Source: an uncultured Bacilli bacterium (GTDB lineage Bacteria > Bacillota_I > Bacilli_A > RF39 > UBA660). From it: a DNA stretch of 64,000 nucleotides. Of the stretch, positions 44,175-53,684 are shown piece by piece. The position numbers were made by a program, and so were the translations under genes. Below the pieces are notes generated by a model, which worked only from the letters and a program-made list of their open reading frames with translations, made no database searches and had not been told where the DNA came from. Each line of letters starts with the position of its first letter. Position 1 is the first letter of the stretch. The stretch is taken from contig CAKOXX010000001.1 in the NCBI GenBank assembly GCA_934130405.1, forward strand, positions 1 through 64,000, in the 5' to 3' direction.

Positions 44175-45108
44175 ATCTAGTACGTACTAGTCTTTTACTT
44201 ACGCTGATATTATCTTTATAAGTTTCATCATTAGTAAGTTCTACTGTTTCCATTTGCATTGGACATAAGTAATTTAATGGTTGCATTATCTTTGGACAAC
44301 TATTACCCATTTTTACGATACCACCACTAATTAGTAAATCTGTTCCACTGCTAAGAGTTCTAACGCCACGAACATCTTTCGGAAACAACTCTTTCTTAGG
44401 ACTAATTAATCCTCTTTTGGTGTTGAAAAGTCCGAATGGTACACAACCATCATGATCATGACCACCAAGCAATAAGTTATATTCTTTCATCAATTCAACA
44501 TTTTTCTCATCTTTAGCAAATTCTGGTGAGTGAATTAAACCAACTGTTGGAACATCTTTAGGAAGATTTTTATATAAGTTTTCTTTTGTAACCATATCTT
44601 CATAAAAAGCTTCTAAATCTTCAATATGTGTTTTCTCAATATTATTGTAATAGTATTTAAGAGTTTGAACATATCCCATAAAAAACATTTTTTCATCTTG
44701 ATATGTTCTATCTAATAAAATATGAACATCTTTTATATCATCTAGTTCTTGCCAGAATTCACCATTAGCAACAACGGCATTGCCACTTTTACTTTCAAGA
44801 ACAAAGTCGTGACTTCCAAGTATAACGATGGTTGGTGCTATAGTAGCTGATCTTTTGATTGTATTAGTTAACAATCTTCTACTATCAGCGTTATCTAAAT
44901 CTTTTGGACTATCAATTAAATCTCCCAAGAAAATATTATAGTCAGCTTCTTCTTTTTCTATCTGATTAATAACTGGTTCTAACTTTCGTTCACTAACTAA
45001 TGGACTAATATGCAAATCTCCTAAAGTAGTTAATTTAATATTTTCTTTTACCCTAGGATTATAGACTTTTAAATCTTTTATTTCAATTACTTTTTCTGTT
45101 TTAAGCAT
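44173..45108 (-). CDS. Calcineurin-like metallophosphoesterase
   Basis: The 311-residue protein has the five metallophosphoesterase blocks: LGDLHIS (GDxH), LGDLIDSP (GDxxD), ILGSHDF (GNHD with Ser), LIHSPE and LLGGHDHDG (GHxH). The placement of these blocks over 220 residues, with an N-terminal extension of about 25, recalls YkuE/YpbG-type enzymes. Substrate is unknown. No signal peptide is visible. It ends the operon that starts at 46423. Confidence 0.82.
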   Translation of the reverse strand: MLKTEKVIEIKDLKVYNPRVKENIKLTTLGDLHISPLVSERKLEPVINQIEKEEADYNIFLGDLIDSPKDLDNADSRRLLTNTIKRSATIAPTIVILGSHDFVLESKSGNAVVANGEFWQELDDIKDVHILLDRTYQDEKMFFMGYVQTLKYYYNNIEKTHIEDLEAFYEDMVTKENLYKNLPKDVPTVGLIHSPEFAKDEKNVELMKEYNLLLGGHDHDGCVPFGLFNTKRGLISPKKELFPKDVRGVRTLSSGTDLLISGGIVKMGNSCPKIMQPLNYLCPMQMETVELTNDETYKDNISVSKRLVRTR

Positions 45109-45136
45109 TTGATTTACCCCAATCTAACGCAAACAA

Positions 45137-45976
45137 TTATCTTTTCTTATAATAAGCACCGGTAAATTGTCTACCTGCTTTATCCTTGTTATTTCTAGCT
45201 GCACTATTTGAATAATAATTATTATTAGTTATAGTATCGTCATTATTTACAATGTATGACTCAAATTTTTCAGGATTTAGTTGATATAATAAAGATTTTC
45301 TTAAATCAATTTTGTAGTTTCCATCCTTAGTTTGTTTAATAGCTCCAGTCTCTTCCCAAAAACTTTCTTTAGCGAAAGGCGGCATACAATCATATGTCCA
45401 ACTATCACCAGCATGACTACCTATATAGATATAAATATCATCTAATTTACTATCATATTTACTTTGAAGTGCTTCTACAGTCATTTGTGGTAAATATCTA
45501 TCAATCATTTCAGCACCACAATGAGCAGTTGCTGTTACACCATTTTTCAAGTCACTTGCTATTAGAACAGGACAGTCAGCAACAGGATATCCTGCTACAA
45601 CACCTGGTGTTTTATCTGTTACAATTAAAATGTCTGATTTGATATCTAAATCCCAACCATCTTGATAAGCATCAACCATTTCTTGTGTTAAAACAGTAGC
45701 TGAACCGTCTTTTGTTTGTGATGGCATATAAAATTTATATGGATCAAACTCACCATTATTTGCTAAGCTTACTAATTGACGATGTTCTAAAAATAAAGCT
45801 TTCCTCTCTTCTTTAGTAAGTCCTTCTTCATAAAATCTTTCTGCAGTATTCATGCATCCAAATTGTTTAGTAGTATCAATCATTCTAACGCTATTTACTG
45901 GCATTGTTCCTGCCTTATAAATTGCATACTTGCCAACTTTCATATAATTATTTCTTCTTACATCTAAATTTTTCAT
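45137..45976 (-). CDS. YfiH/polyphenol oxidase (laccase) family-like protein
   Basis: The 279-residue protein resembles the Cu-oxidase_4/YfiH fold, whose members act as purine nucleoside phosphorylases or trim peptidoglycan precursors. VADCPVLI and ATAHCGAEMIDRYLPQ correspond to the ADC and HAGWRG segments, so the Cys and His ligands remain but the GWRG part is changed. IYIGSHAGDSWTYDC may supply the third ligand. The C-terminal ending NYYSNSAARNN...GRQFTGAYYK matches the family's SYRRD...GR ending. I start at 45976 after GGGGGAAA. The assignment is likely but divergent. Confidence 0.6.
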   Translation of the reverse strand: MKNLDVRRNNYMKVGKYAIYKAGTMPVNSVRMIDTTKQFGCMNTAERFYEEGLTKEERKALFLEHRQLVSLANNGEFDPYKFYMPSQTKDGSATVLTQEMVDAYQDGWDLDIKSDILIVTDKTPGVVAGYPVADCPVLIASDLKNGVTATAHCGAEMIDRYLPQMTVEALQSKYDSKLDDIYIYIGSHAGDSWTYDCMPPFAKESFWEETGAIKQTKDGNYKIDLRKSLLYQLNPEKFESYIVNNDDTITNNNYYSNSAARNNKDKAGRQFTGAYYKKR

Positions 45977-46000
45977 TTTTATTTCCCCCATATTTCTAAA

Positions 46001-46423
46001 TTATCTTTTATTCATCATATTAAGTAGATTAATCTTAAACATATCTCTTTCTGGATCTGTCTTAGATATCATTACACCTTTATATGTAGAAAGTTCTGCT
46101 CTATGTCCTTCATCTAGGATACCTTCTGGTGTTATATTTGTTAACAATACAACTTTCTTATCAAGATATACTGTATAGTGAACAATAATTTCACCATGTA
46201 CCTTAGCGAAAGATTCATCAGTAGGTAATTTTAATTCATAACTTTCTGTGTTATTATTTTTATCTTCCCCTACTAATTTTCCTAAGAATTTTCCTGCACG
46301 AATAGTTGGATAATATTCAAATGTTAATTTTTTATAAGCTAGCATATTATATTTTCTAACGGAACGTTCTCTTTTCTTGAAATTGTTCTCATCCAAATAT
46401 TCAAATATGTATGACTTCTCCAT
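46001..46423 (-). CDS. Hypothetical protein, 140 residues
   Basis: This is a soluble beta-rich protein with no recognised family. Motifs include GEIIVHYTVYLDKKVVLLTNITPEG and GHRAELSTYKGVM. It is the first gene of an operon with the YfiH-like and metallophosphoesterase genes, after a consensus promoter. The ribosome site is GGGGGTAA. Confidence 0.6.
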   Translation of the reverse strand: MEKSYIFEYLDENNFKKRERSVRKYNMLAYKKLTFEYYPTIRAGKFLGKLVGEDKNNNTESYELKLPTDESFAKVHGEIIVHYTVYLDKKVVLLTNITPEGILDEGHRAELSTYKGVMISKTDPERDMFKINLLNMMNKR

Positions 46424-46468
46424 AGCCGTTACCCCCTTTTATTAACCCCTATCTCTGAAGTTGCTAAT

Positions 46469-46497
46469 ATTATACTACATAATGATTATTTTGTCAA
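46469..46497 (-). promoter_or_regulatory. Consensus promoter of the 46423-44173 operon
   Basis: On the minus strand TTGACA (46497-46492) and TATAAT (46474-46469) are both perfect and 17 bases apart. Confidence 0.85.
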
Positions 46498-46560
46498 ACT
46501 TTTTTTCGAATAAATTTTATACAGCAAAAAAACTAAGCAATAAATATCACTTCTTTATCA

Positions 46561-47592
46561 CTACTCAGTAGTTTTTTTTACCTTCGTTTTTTCACTATCT
46601 TTTTTATCACTCATAAACATCTTATCAAGAATATTCAAACATTTTCGATGACCAAAATCATTTTCATCTATGTTCAATTTCTTATCACCATACATATTAG
46701 CTTGAAAGGTATTAAACAATTTTTGAAACACTGTTTTCTTTTCTTTCTCCGATAATTCAAATGATTCAAGGGAACTATTTCTTTTAAGTAGATAGTAATA
46801 ACACAATTCTTCTGCCTGCAAATCTACATTCAACTGTTTGGCTATAGAATTAATTTGGCGTTTTATTTCTGGACTGATAAGTTTAGAATACTGTTTTAGT
46901 AATTTAGCTTCTTCCATAAATATTTCTACACTAGAATCGTAAATGAATTTAAGCTTAGTATTTTCAATATAATCTTTAGAATTATATGCCTCATCGACAT
47001 TTATTTTCTTAGAGCAAATATCTAATAGTTTTTGATTAGCAGTTACATAATTAACTAACTCTCTATCATACATCCCAATATATTCAATCATGCATCTTTT
47101 TATTCCATAAGAATCTAATTTAGCTTTTTGTGGAAATCTCTTTACAACATTTTCTAAGAAACCACTCTTATCAATTATAAATAAATTAGCTAAAAAATGC
47201 CTAGCAAAATATTCTAAAACTGATGGTTCAGTAAACTTGTGAGTAAAATATACAAATCCTAGTCCAAAATTTTCAATGCCATCCTCTTCGCAATAACTAG
47301 AAATTTGTTTCAATGCCAAAGTATAATTTTTCAAAATATAAACTTGCATATCATTGTACTTCTGATATCTTTCTTCAGGAATTAGTGATTTTGTTCCTAA
47401 TCTATTTAAGAGCATAAAGATAATAGTCATTGTTGGTTCTTTAACCAAATCAATATATTCCATAAAATTATTTTGATAATTTTCTAAGAACTTTTGATCA
47501 TTATTTTTTAAATACTTATCTACTTCATCACAAATCAAGCCATAATCAAAACTAGTCCTAATAAGTTTTTTTAATTTATTATATTCATCCAT
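46561..47592 (-). CDS. Hypothetical helical protein, 343 residues
   Basis: I do not recognise this protein. It is helix-rich, with many Lys, Glu and Tyr, no signal peptide and no membrane segment, and a Lys-rich tail (KKDSEKTKVKKTTE). It follows the repeat protein at 47614 by 21 bases on the same strand, so the two are co-transcribed. Both are likely accessory genes. Confidence 0.6.
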   Translation of the reverse strand: MDEYNKLKKLIRTSFDYGLICDEVDKYLKNNDQKFLENYQNNFMEYIDLVKEPTMTIIFMLLNRLGTKSLIPEERYQKYNDMQVYILKNYTLALKQISSYCEEDGIENFGLGFVYFTHKFTEPSVLEYFARHFLANLFIIDKSGFLENVVKRFPQKAKLDSYGIKRCMIEYIGMYDRELVNYVTANQKLLDICSKKINVDEAYNSKDYIENTKLKFIYDSSVEIFMEEAKLLKQYSKLISPEIKRQINSIAKQLNVDLQAEELCYYYLLKRNSSLESFELSEKEKKTVFQKLFNTFQANMYGDKKLNIDENDFGHRKCLNILDKMFMSDKKDSEKTKVKKTTE

Positions 47593-47613
47593 AGTTTATC
47601 CCTTATGCACTAC

Positions 47614-48384
47614 TTATTTTTTGACTTTTACCTTTTCTTTAATCATAGAATCCAAACATTCATTTAAAGATTCTTTGCATTTTTGAATTTTAGTATTATT
47701 AATAGCAGTAACATGAGCATCGATATCTGACCCTTCTATAAGTTCAAATTTCCCATTATATTCAATGCTACCACTATTTATTATTACCTTACCATGAGCT
47801 CTTACATCTGCGCCCTTAACATCACTAGCAAATTTATAATTATACTCCAAATCTCCACTATCTATTATCACCTTACCATGTGCTCTTACATTTGCTCTTT
47901 TTACATCTCTAGCAAATATGTAATTATATTCCAAATTTTTACTATCTAGTATTACTTGTTCATGCGCCCATGTATCCGCTCCTTTAGCATCTCTAGCAAA
48001 TATGTAATTATATTCCAAATTTTTACTATCTAGTATTACTTGTTCATGCGCCCATGTATCCGCTCCTTTAGCATCTCTAGCAAATTTATAATTATACAGT
48101 AAATTTCCACTATTTGCTATAACCATACCATGTGCTTTTACATCTGCTCCCTTAACATGAGTAGCAAATTCATAATTTCCCTCTAAATCTTCACTATCTA
48201 TTATGACCTGTCCATGAGCTTTTACATCTGCTCCTTTAATGTTTACAGGAAAAAATTGTGATAGTTTTAAATTATGGAGTTTTAATAACTTAGTTTCAAA
48301 ATCTTCTACAATTTTCTCATCTGGATAACCAAGCTTTTTCATTTCCAAAATCATATCAATAATCTCTTGTTCCTTATTTTTCAT
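47614..48384 (-). CDS. Protein with seven 28-residue repeats
   Basis: After a helical N-terminus (residues 1-45) the 256-residue protein contains about seven copies of a 28-residue unit. The consensus reads roughly KGADV.AHG.VI.DS.(D/N)LEYNYKFA.D. Two central copies are identical in both protein and DNA. The repeats resemble a tandem helical or solenoid unit found in Bacillota and phage proteins of unknown function. The C-terminal 30 residues are charged. It probably acts as a binding scaffold, but no ligand can be named. Confidence 0.65.
   Translation of the reverse strand: MKNKEQEIIDMILEMKKLGYPDEKIVEDFETKLLKLHNLKLSQFFPVNIKGADVKAHGQVIIDSEDLEGNYEFATHVKGADVKAHGMVIANSGNLLYNYKFARDAKGADTWAHEQVILDSKNLEYNYIFARDAKGADTWAHEQVILDSKNLEYNYIFARDVKRANVRAHGKVIIDSGDLEYNYKFASDVKGADVRAHGKVIINSGSIEYNGKFELIEGSDIDAHVTAINNTKIQKCKESLNECLDSMIKEKVKVKK
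47911..48078 (-). repeat. Perfect 84-bp tandem duplication
   Basis: Bases 47911-47994 are repeated exactly at 47995-48078. The period of 84 keeps the frame and equals one 28-residue protein repeat. Perfect identity indicates a recent duplication or ongoing homogenisation. Confidence 0.9.
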
Positions 48385-48471
48385 ACAAATTTCACATCTC
48401 CTCTAATAGTGCTATTTATTATACACTTTCTATATTAATTAAGCAACAAAATTAATTCAGTAAAACAATTC

Positions 48472-48495
48472 AAAAAAGATGACTATTGCCATCTT
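48472..48495 (-). terminator. Terminator of the gatCAB-aspS operon
   Basis: On the minus strand AAGATG pairs with CATCTT around GCAATAGT, followed by six T, just after the aspS stop. Confidence 0.75.
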
Positions 48496-48499
48496 CTTA

Positions 48500-50245
48500 C
48501 TAATCTCTTACTTTAATATGAACTTCTCTTAACTGTTCTTCTGTAACATTACTTGGTGCATTCATTAAAATATCACTTCCAGAAGCACTCATTGGGAAAG
48601 CAATTGTTTCTCTAATTGAATCTTCATCTAAAAGCATCATTAGAATACGATCAAGTCCAGGAGCCATACCAGCATGAGGTGGAGCACCATATTGAAAGGC
48701 CTCATATAAAGCTTTAAATCTTTTCTTGATTTCATCTTCTTCATAACCTGCAATAGCAAAAACTTTCTTCATAATTTCTAAGTCATGATTTCTAACAGCA
48801 CCACTAGATAGTTCAACACCATTACAGACAAAATCAAATTGATAAGCTAAAATATCCTCTATCTTTTGATCAAGTGCTTCCATTCCACCTTTCGGCATAC
48901 TAAATGGATTATGCATAAAAGTATATTTTTCTGCTTCTTCATCCCACTCAAACATTGGAAAATCATGAATAATAGCAAAAACATATTTATTAGGATCCAT
49001 AAGATTTAACTTTCTACCAAGTTCCATTCTAATAGAACCGGCTAATTCCAAGGATTTCTTTCTATCAGCTATAAAGAATAAAACATCATCTTTTTGTAAC
49101 CCAGCTTTAAGAATTAAAGCTTCACGTTCATCTTCTGTTAAAAACTTATCAATTGGACCAGCAAAAGATAAATCCTCATTTACTTTCAAATAACCAATTC
49201 CAGGCATTCCAATACTCTTAGCATAATCAACTACTTCATTAAACCAAGAATTACTCTTACTAGCTAAATTTTCAACCTTTATTCCTTTAACAGGTACTCC
49301 TCTAAAAGGACGAAACTCAGTTTCTTCAAACTCTTCCGTTAAATCAATTATTATTAAAGGGTTTCTTAAGTCTGGTTTATCAGAACCATACTTTTCCATA
49401 GCATCTTTATAGGTTAATCTAATAAATGGTGGTTCTGATATATCTTTATCTTTAGAAAATTTCTTAAATGTCTCATAGAAAACTTTCTCACCCATTTGTA
49501 AGACATCCTCCTCAGTAGCAAAAGCCATTTCAAAGTCTAATTGATAAAACTCACCATAAACACGGTCACTTCTAGCATCTTCATCACGGAAACATGGAGC
49601 TATTTGATAGTATTTATCAAAACCAGCACACATTAATAATTGTTTAAATTGTTGAGGAGCTTGGGGTAAGGCATAAAACTTTCCTTTATATTTTCTACTA
49701 GGTACTAGAAAGTCTCTAGCACCTTCTGGAGAAGATGAAGTTAAAATAGGAGTTTGTAGTTCAATAAAATCGTCTTCTTCCATTAAGTTTCTTAAAAAGT
49801 GAATTACTTTATTACGGAAAAGAATAGATGATTTAACTTTCGGATTTCTTAAGTCTAAGTAACGATATTTAAGTCTTACATCTTCTGCCACTTCTTTACT
49901 AGTCATTATTTCAAAAGGTAAAACATTCTTACTTTTACCAAGTATTTCTATTGAACTAACTAATAACTCAATAGTACCTGTTTCAATTCGGTCATTATAA
50001 TCATCTTCATCTCTTTTACGAACAATTCCTTTAACAGTAACAGATGACTCTCTTGTTAAATCATCAAACATCTTATCATCATTACTAACTAATTGTAGTG
50101 TTCCATAAAAGTCTCTTAAATCAACAAAGATTACTCCACCATGATCTCTTATATTTTCAATGAACCCTACTACCACTACTTCTTTATCTATATCTTTTTC
50201 TCTTAAGCTACCAGCATAGCAATCACGATATTTATTTTTAATCAT
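48500..50245 (-). CDS. aspS: Aspartyl-tRNA synthetase (probably nondiscriminating)
   Basis: AspRS charges tRNA-Asp, and in GatCAB organisms often also mischarges tRNA-Asn. The 581-residue bacterial-type enzyme has the N-terminal OB fold, motif 2 PCFRDEDARSDRVYGEFYQLDFEMAF, the GAD insertion domain and motif 3 GAPPHAGMAPGLDRILMML. It overlaps gatB by 8 bases at the end of an amidotransferase operon. That supports use of the indirect Asn-tRNA route; the discrimination residues were not tested. Confidence 0.93.
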   Translation of the reverse strand: MIKNKYRDCYAGSLREKDIDKEVVVVGFIENIRDHGGVIFVDLRDFYGTLQLVSNDDKMFDDLTRESSVTVKGIVRKRDEDDYNDRIETGTIELLVSSIEILGKSKNVLPFEIMTSKEVAEDVRLKYRYLDLRNPKVKSSILFRNKVIHFLRNLMEEDDFIELQTPILTSSSPEGARDFLVPSRKYKGKFYALPQAPQQFKQLLMCAGFDKYYQIAPCFRDEDARSDRVYGEFYQLDFEMAFATEEDVLQMGEKVFYETFKKFSKDKDISEPPFIRLTYKDAMEKYGSDKPDLRNPLIIIDLTEEFEETEFRPFRGVPVKGIKVENLASKSNSWFNEVVDYAKSIGMPGIGYLKVNEDLSFAGPIDKFLTEDEREALILKAGLQKDDVLFFIADRKKSLELAGSIRMELGRKLNLMDPNKYVFAIIHDFPMFEWDEEAEKYTFMHNPFSMPKGGMEALDQKIEDILAYQFDFVCNGVELSSGAVRNHDLEIMKKVFAIAGYEEDEIKKRFKALYEAFQYGAPPHAGMAPGLDRILMMLLDEDSIRETIAFPMSASGSDILMNAPSNVTEEQLREVHIKVRD

Positions 50246-51674
50246 TTTTCTTCATCCTCTCTAATTCTTCTTTAATTAATTCTCTAGTAAGGTTAGGATT
50301 AGCTTGTCTTTTAGTAGCTACCATTACTTTTCCCATAAAGAAATTAATTACTGACATATTATCTTCTTTAATATATTGTTCAACTTGTAAATTATACTTA
50401 GTAAATTCATCTTTTATATATTTAACTAGTTCTTCTTTATCATTAATTTGCGATAAGTTTTCTTTCTCAATTAATTTAACTGGATCTATCTTCTCTTCGA
50501 TTGCTTTATAAAGTATTTTCTTAGCATGATCTAGCGACAATTTATCAGCACTTACTAAGTTTATTAAACTACTTAACATTGAAGGAGTAATATAAAACTC
50601 ATCTAAAGTTATTTCTAATTTATTTAAGGTTGATAAAATACTAGTTGTTACAAAGTTAACTACTAAAGATATATCTTTGACATTCTTAACTACTTCTTCA
50701 AAGTAATCAGCTAATTTACGATTTTTAGCAATAACACTAGCGTCATAATAATCTAGTCCTAAATCATTTTGATAAGTCATTATTCTATCTAATTTTAAGA
50801 CTGGAATTGACTCTTTCAATTCTTGTTTCTTTGCATCTGTTATTTTAACAGGCGGTAAATTAGCATCAACAAAGTATTTATAATCAATAGCATCAACTTT
50901 CTCTCGCATTGAGTGTGTTTTTCCCATTTCATCTATACGTCTTGTCTCTTGAATTATTTTTTCACCATTTGCTAAGGCTTCACTTTGTCTTTTAATTTCG
51001 TATTCAATCGCTTGTTTAACACTACTAAAGGAGTTAATATTCTTCATTTCTACTTTAGTACCTAGCCTGTCACTACCTTTTTCTTTTAAAGAAATGTTTA
51101 CATCACAGCGCATTTGTCCTTTATCTGTCTTAGCTTCACTCACCCCAAGATATAAAAATACATCTTTTAAATCTTCTAAGAATGTAACTGCTTCTAGACT
51201 ACTAGTAAGACAAGGCTCTGTTACTATTTCAATCAAAGGAACACCACTACGGTTATAATCTATTAATGAATAATTCTTATCATGCTCTAAACTAGCCGTA
51301 TCTTCTTCTAGATGTAACTGATGAATTAGTATCCTTTTAACTTTTCCCTCTACCATAATATCAAGATAACCATTTCTTCCCATTGGTTTGGTAACTTGCG
51401 TTAATTGATATCCTTTAGGAAGGTCAGGATAAAAATAGTTTTTACGATCAAACATTATAACATCAGGGTTTTCACAGTGAAGAGCCATGGCGGTTCGTAA
51501 AGCATTATAACAAGCTTTTTCATTAACAACTGGTAAAATTCCTGGAAGTCCTAAATCAACAGGTGAAACATGAATATTAGGAATTTTAGTGTAACTATTC
51601 TCACTACTAGAGAAGTTCTTAGAATTTGTTTCTAACTCACAATGTACTTCTAGTCCAATAACAACATCATACAT
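50238..51674 (-). CDS. gatB: Asp-tRNA(Asn)/Glu-tRNA(Gln) amidotransferase subunit B
   Basis: GatB is the kinase and tRNA-binding subunit of GatCAB. The 478-residue protein starts YDVVIGLEVHCELETNSKNFS, has DRKNYFYPDLPKGYQLTQ and YNRSGVPLIEIVTEP, and ends with the helical YqeY-like domain (ANPNLTRELIKEEL). Its first base overlaps the gatA stop. Confidence 0.95.
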   Translation of the reverse strand: MYDVVIGLEVHCELETNSKNFSSSENSYTKIPNIHVSPVDLGLPGILPVVNEKACYNALRTAMALHCENPDVIMFDRKNYFYPDLPKGYQLTQVTKPMGRNGYLDIMVEGKVKRILIHQLHLEEDTASLEHDKNYSLIDYNRSGVPLIEIVTEPCLTSSLEAVTFLEDLKDVFLYLGVSEAKTDKGQMRCDVNISLKEKGSDRLGTKVEMKNINSFSSVKQAIEYEIKRQSEALANGEKIIQETRRIDEMGKTHSMREKVDAIDYKYFVDANLPPVKITDAKKQELKESIPVLKLDRIMTYQNDLGLDYYDASVIAKNRKLADYFEEVVKNVKDISLVVNFVTTSILSTLNKLEITLDEFYITPSMLSSLINLVSADKLSLDHAKKILYKAIEEKIDPVKLIEKENLSQINDKEELVKYIKDEFTKYNLQVEQYIKEDNMSVINFFMGKVMVATKRQANPNLTRELIKEELERMKKND

Positions 51675-53122
51675 TATTCTTCACCTCCAATTTGCCCTTT
51701 AAGCCCTGTTAATTTTTCTATTTCATTAGCAATATTTAATACTTTCTTGTCTTCTTTTATACCACTAGTAATATTAATACCAATCGGACAATCACTGACA
51801 AAACCAGATGGAATAGTAATTGATGGAAAACCACCAAAGTTTCCTAAAGCCATATGATTTTCTAGTAATAAATATTTATCACTTAATTTATCGGTAGCAT
51901 CAGAAAACTTTGGAGCAGCTCCACCACTACAAGGTAAGATAAGACCATCATAAGTAGTGAATAATTCTGTTAATTTTTCTACTAACAGTCTTCTAACACG
52001 ACAAGCATTTAGATAAAGTTTTTCTTGATTTTCTTTTTGTAAAATATAACTTCCTAATACAAAACGACGTTTAATAAGTTCTGAGAAGCCTTCTGTTCTA
52101 GTAGCAATTATTAAGGAATTAACGTCATCTTTATTAACTCTATTTCCAAAAGCTATACCAGTTAAGTTAGAATTATTACTAGTAGCTTCCGCACAAGAGA
52201 TGGTCATATAAGTTGGATATATCGCTTCTAATAAGGCTTTATCAATTGATACTTCAACAACTTCTACTCCTCTAGTTTTTAATCTTTCTAATAAAGAATA
52301 AAAATTATCTAAAACTTCCATTAGTTCTTTATCATCAGTATCATATAAGCTTCGATCAACTATTTCTTTAATATAGAATAGTTTTTTACCAGCAAGTGGT
52401 TCATCAATATTTTCTAATAAATCACTATCATCTTGATAAGTTGTCATATCATGAATGTCATAACCTTTAATAGTGTTAATAACAGTTGCTACATCTTTAA
52501 CACTTCTTGCAAAACAACCAACATGGTCAAGACTTGATGCAAAAGCAAATAAACCATAACGTGATACCAAACCATAAGTCGGTTTAAAACCAACAACGCC
52601 ACCGAAAGCAGCTGGCTTTCTAATAGAGTCCCCCGTATCGCTTCCAAGTGCAAAAGGAACTATTCCTAAAGATACAGCAGCAGCACTTCCAGCACTAGAA
52701 CCACCGATTTCTCTTGTTACGTCATAAGGATTTCTAACAATACCAGTATGTCCAGTAGTACCAGTTCCTCCCATCGCTAATTCATCAAGGACTGTTTTCC
52801 CAACTAAGACTGCTCCAGCATTTTTTAATTTTTTATAAACGGTTGCATCATAAACTGGAACATAGTTCTTTAAGATGTTACTAGAAGCAGTTGTTAAGAT
52901 ATTGCTAGTAGAAATATTATCTTTCAAAGCATATGGTATTCCTGCTAACGGACTAGTTCTTTTCTTTATCTTGCATTTATCACAGATAGTAACAAAAGAA
53001 TTATAAGTAGCTTGATATTTATGGGCAAGTTGATTTGCTTCATTAAATAACTCCTCACTAGTAACATTTCCATTATCAAGTTCATATCTTAAATCGCTAA
53101 TTAAACTTTTTCTATAATTCAT
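51674..53122 (-). CDS. gatA: Asp-tRNA(Asn)/Glu-tRNA(Gln) amidotransferase subunit A
   Basis: GatA is the amidase that releases ammonia from glutamine for GatB. The 482-residue protein has the amidase signature: Lys in GIPYALKDNI, GGSSAGSAAAVSLG with the Ser cis/trans pair, and GSDTGDSIRKPAAFGGVVGFKPTYG. The ATG at 53122 overlaps gatC; the GTG three bases earlier is less likely. Confidence 0.95.
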   Translation of the reverse strand: MNYRKSLISDLRYELDNGNVTSEELFNEANQLAHKYQATYNSFVTICDKCKIKKRTSPLAGIPYALKDNISTSNILTTASSNILKNYVPVYDATVYKKLKNAGAVLVGKTVLDELAMGGTGTTGHTGIVRNPYDVTREIGGSSAGSAAAVSLGIVPFALGSDTGDSIRKPAAFGGVVGFKPTYGLVSRYGLFAFASSLDHVGCFARSVKDVATVINTIKGYDIHDMTTYQDDSDLLENIDEPLAGKKLFYIKEIVDRSLYDTDDKELMEVLDNFYSLLERLKTRGVEVVEVSIDKALLEAIYPTYMTISCAEATSNNSNLTGIAFGNRVNKDDVNSLIIATRTEGFSELIKRRFVLGSYILQKENQEKLYLNACRVRRLLVEKLTELFTTYDGLILPCSGGAAPKFSDATDKLSDKYLLLENHMALGNFGGFPSITIPSGFVSDCPIGINITSGIKEDKKVLNIANEIEKLTGLKGQIGGEE

Positions 53123-53420
53123 CACTATCCACCACCCTTGGTACTTTTACTTGATCTCTTACTTGATGATCTGTATTAGCTAATACCTCACTGACAGAAA
53201 GCATTTCCATTTCATTTACTTCGTCATTTCTTAATTTTGCTTCGTTTGAAATGTACGGATAAAATAATGGTTCTATCTCTTTAATGTTAGGTATATTTTC
53301 AATTAATTCCATCTGTTTAAGAATTGTTGCAAATTCATCTTGCAATGTTTCATATTCATTATCATCCATATCAAACATTAGCTTTCTAGCATAATCTTTT
53401 AACATTTCTTTAGTTATCAC
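53112..53420 (-). CDS. gatC: Asp-tRNA(Asn)/Glu-tRNA(Gln) amidotransferase subunit C
   Basis: GatC is the small belt subunit that stabilises GatA-GatB. The 102-residue protein has the usual ML.DYARKLMFDM.D.E pattern, IPNIKEIEPLFYPY and the end LRNDEV.....VLANTD...D..VKVPRVVDS. I start at the GTG at 53420, eight bases after AAAGGA. The longer open frame upstream runs through the T-box leader and is not coding. Confidence 0.92.
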   Translation of the reverse strand: MITKEMLKDYARKLMFDMDDNEYETLQDEFATILKQMELIENIPNIKEIEPLFYPYISNEAKLRNDEVNEMEMLSVSEVLANTDHQVRDQVKVPRVVDSDEL

Positions 53421-53439
53421 TTTATCAGTCCTTTCTTTT

Positions 53440-53682
53440 TTGAAAACGAAAAAGACTCTAAATCCCAGTAAAGGGACGAGTCTTTTACCCGCGGTACCAC
53501 CCAATTTATTATCGGTTAGATAATCGCTTATCTTGTTAACGGGAACTACCCGGCTTAGTCTACTTTGTTCTTTAAGCACTCCGAAGTGTTATTCGTAAAT
53601 ACTTTATCTTAACTGTTTTCACCAACCACAGCTTCTCTTATAAGTAAAGTATTCCTACTCGTCTTCATCAACGTTTTCTAAT
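53440..53682 (-). promoter_or_regulatory. T-box riboswitch controlling gatCAB-aspS
   Basis: The leader on the minus strand has the invariant T-box GGGTGGTACCGCGGG (complement at 53487-53502). An intrinsic terminator follows: AAAGACTC ... GAGTCTTTTT. Stem I contains AGTA/GAA loop-E elements, AGAGAAGC and GGTTGGTGAAAAC. The likely specifier region reads GAATAAC (53594-53588), which holds AAC (Asn) and an overlapping-phase GAA (Glu). An Asn specifier fits control of Asn-tRNA formation by GatCAB-AspRS. Confidence 0.88.
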
Positions 53683-53684
53683 AA

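Noticed and set aside
53421..53579. N-terminal extension of gatC
   Set aside because: The open frame covers the T-box core and its terminator, which are RNA elements; the SD-supported GTG at 53420 fits the family length.
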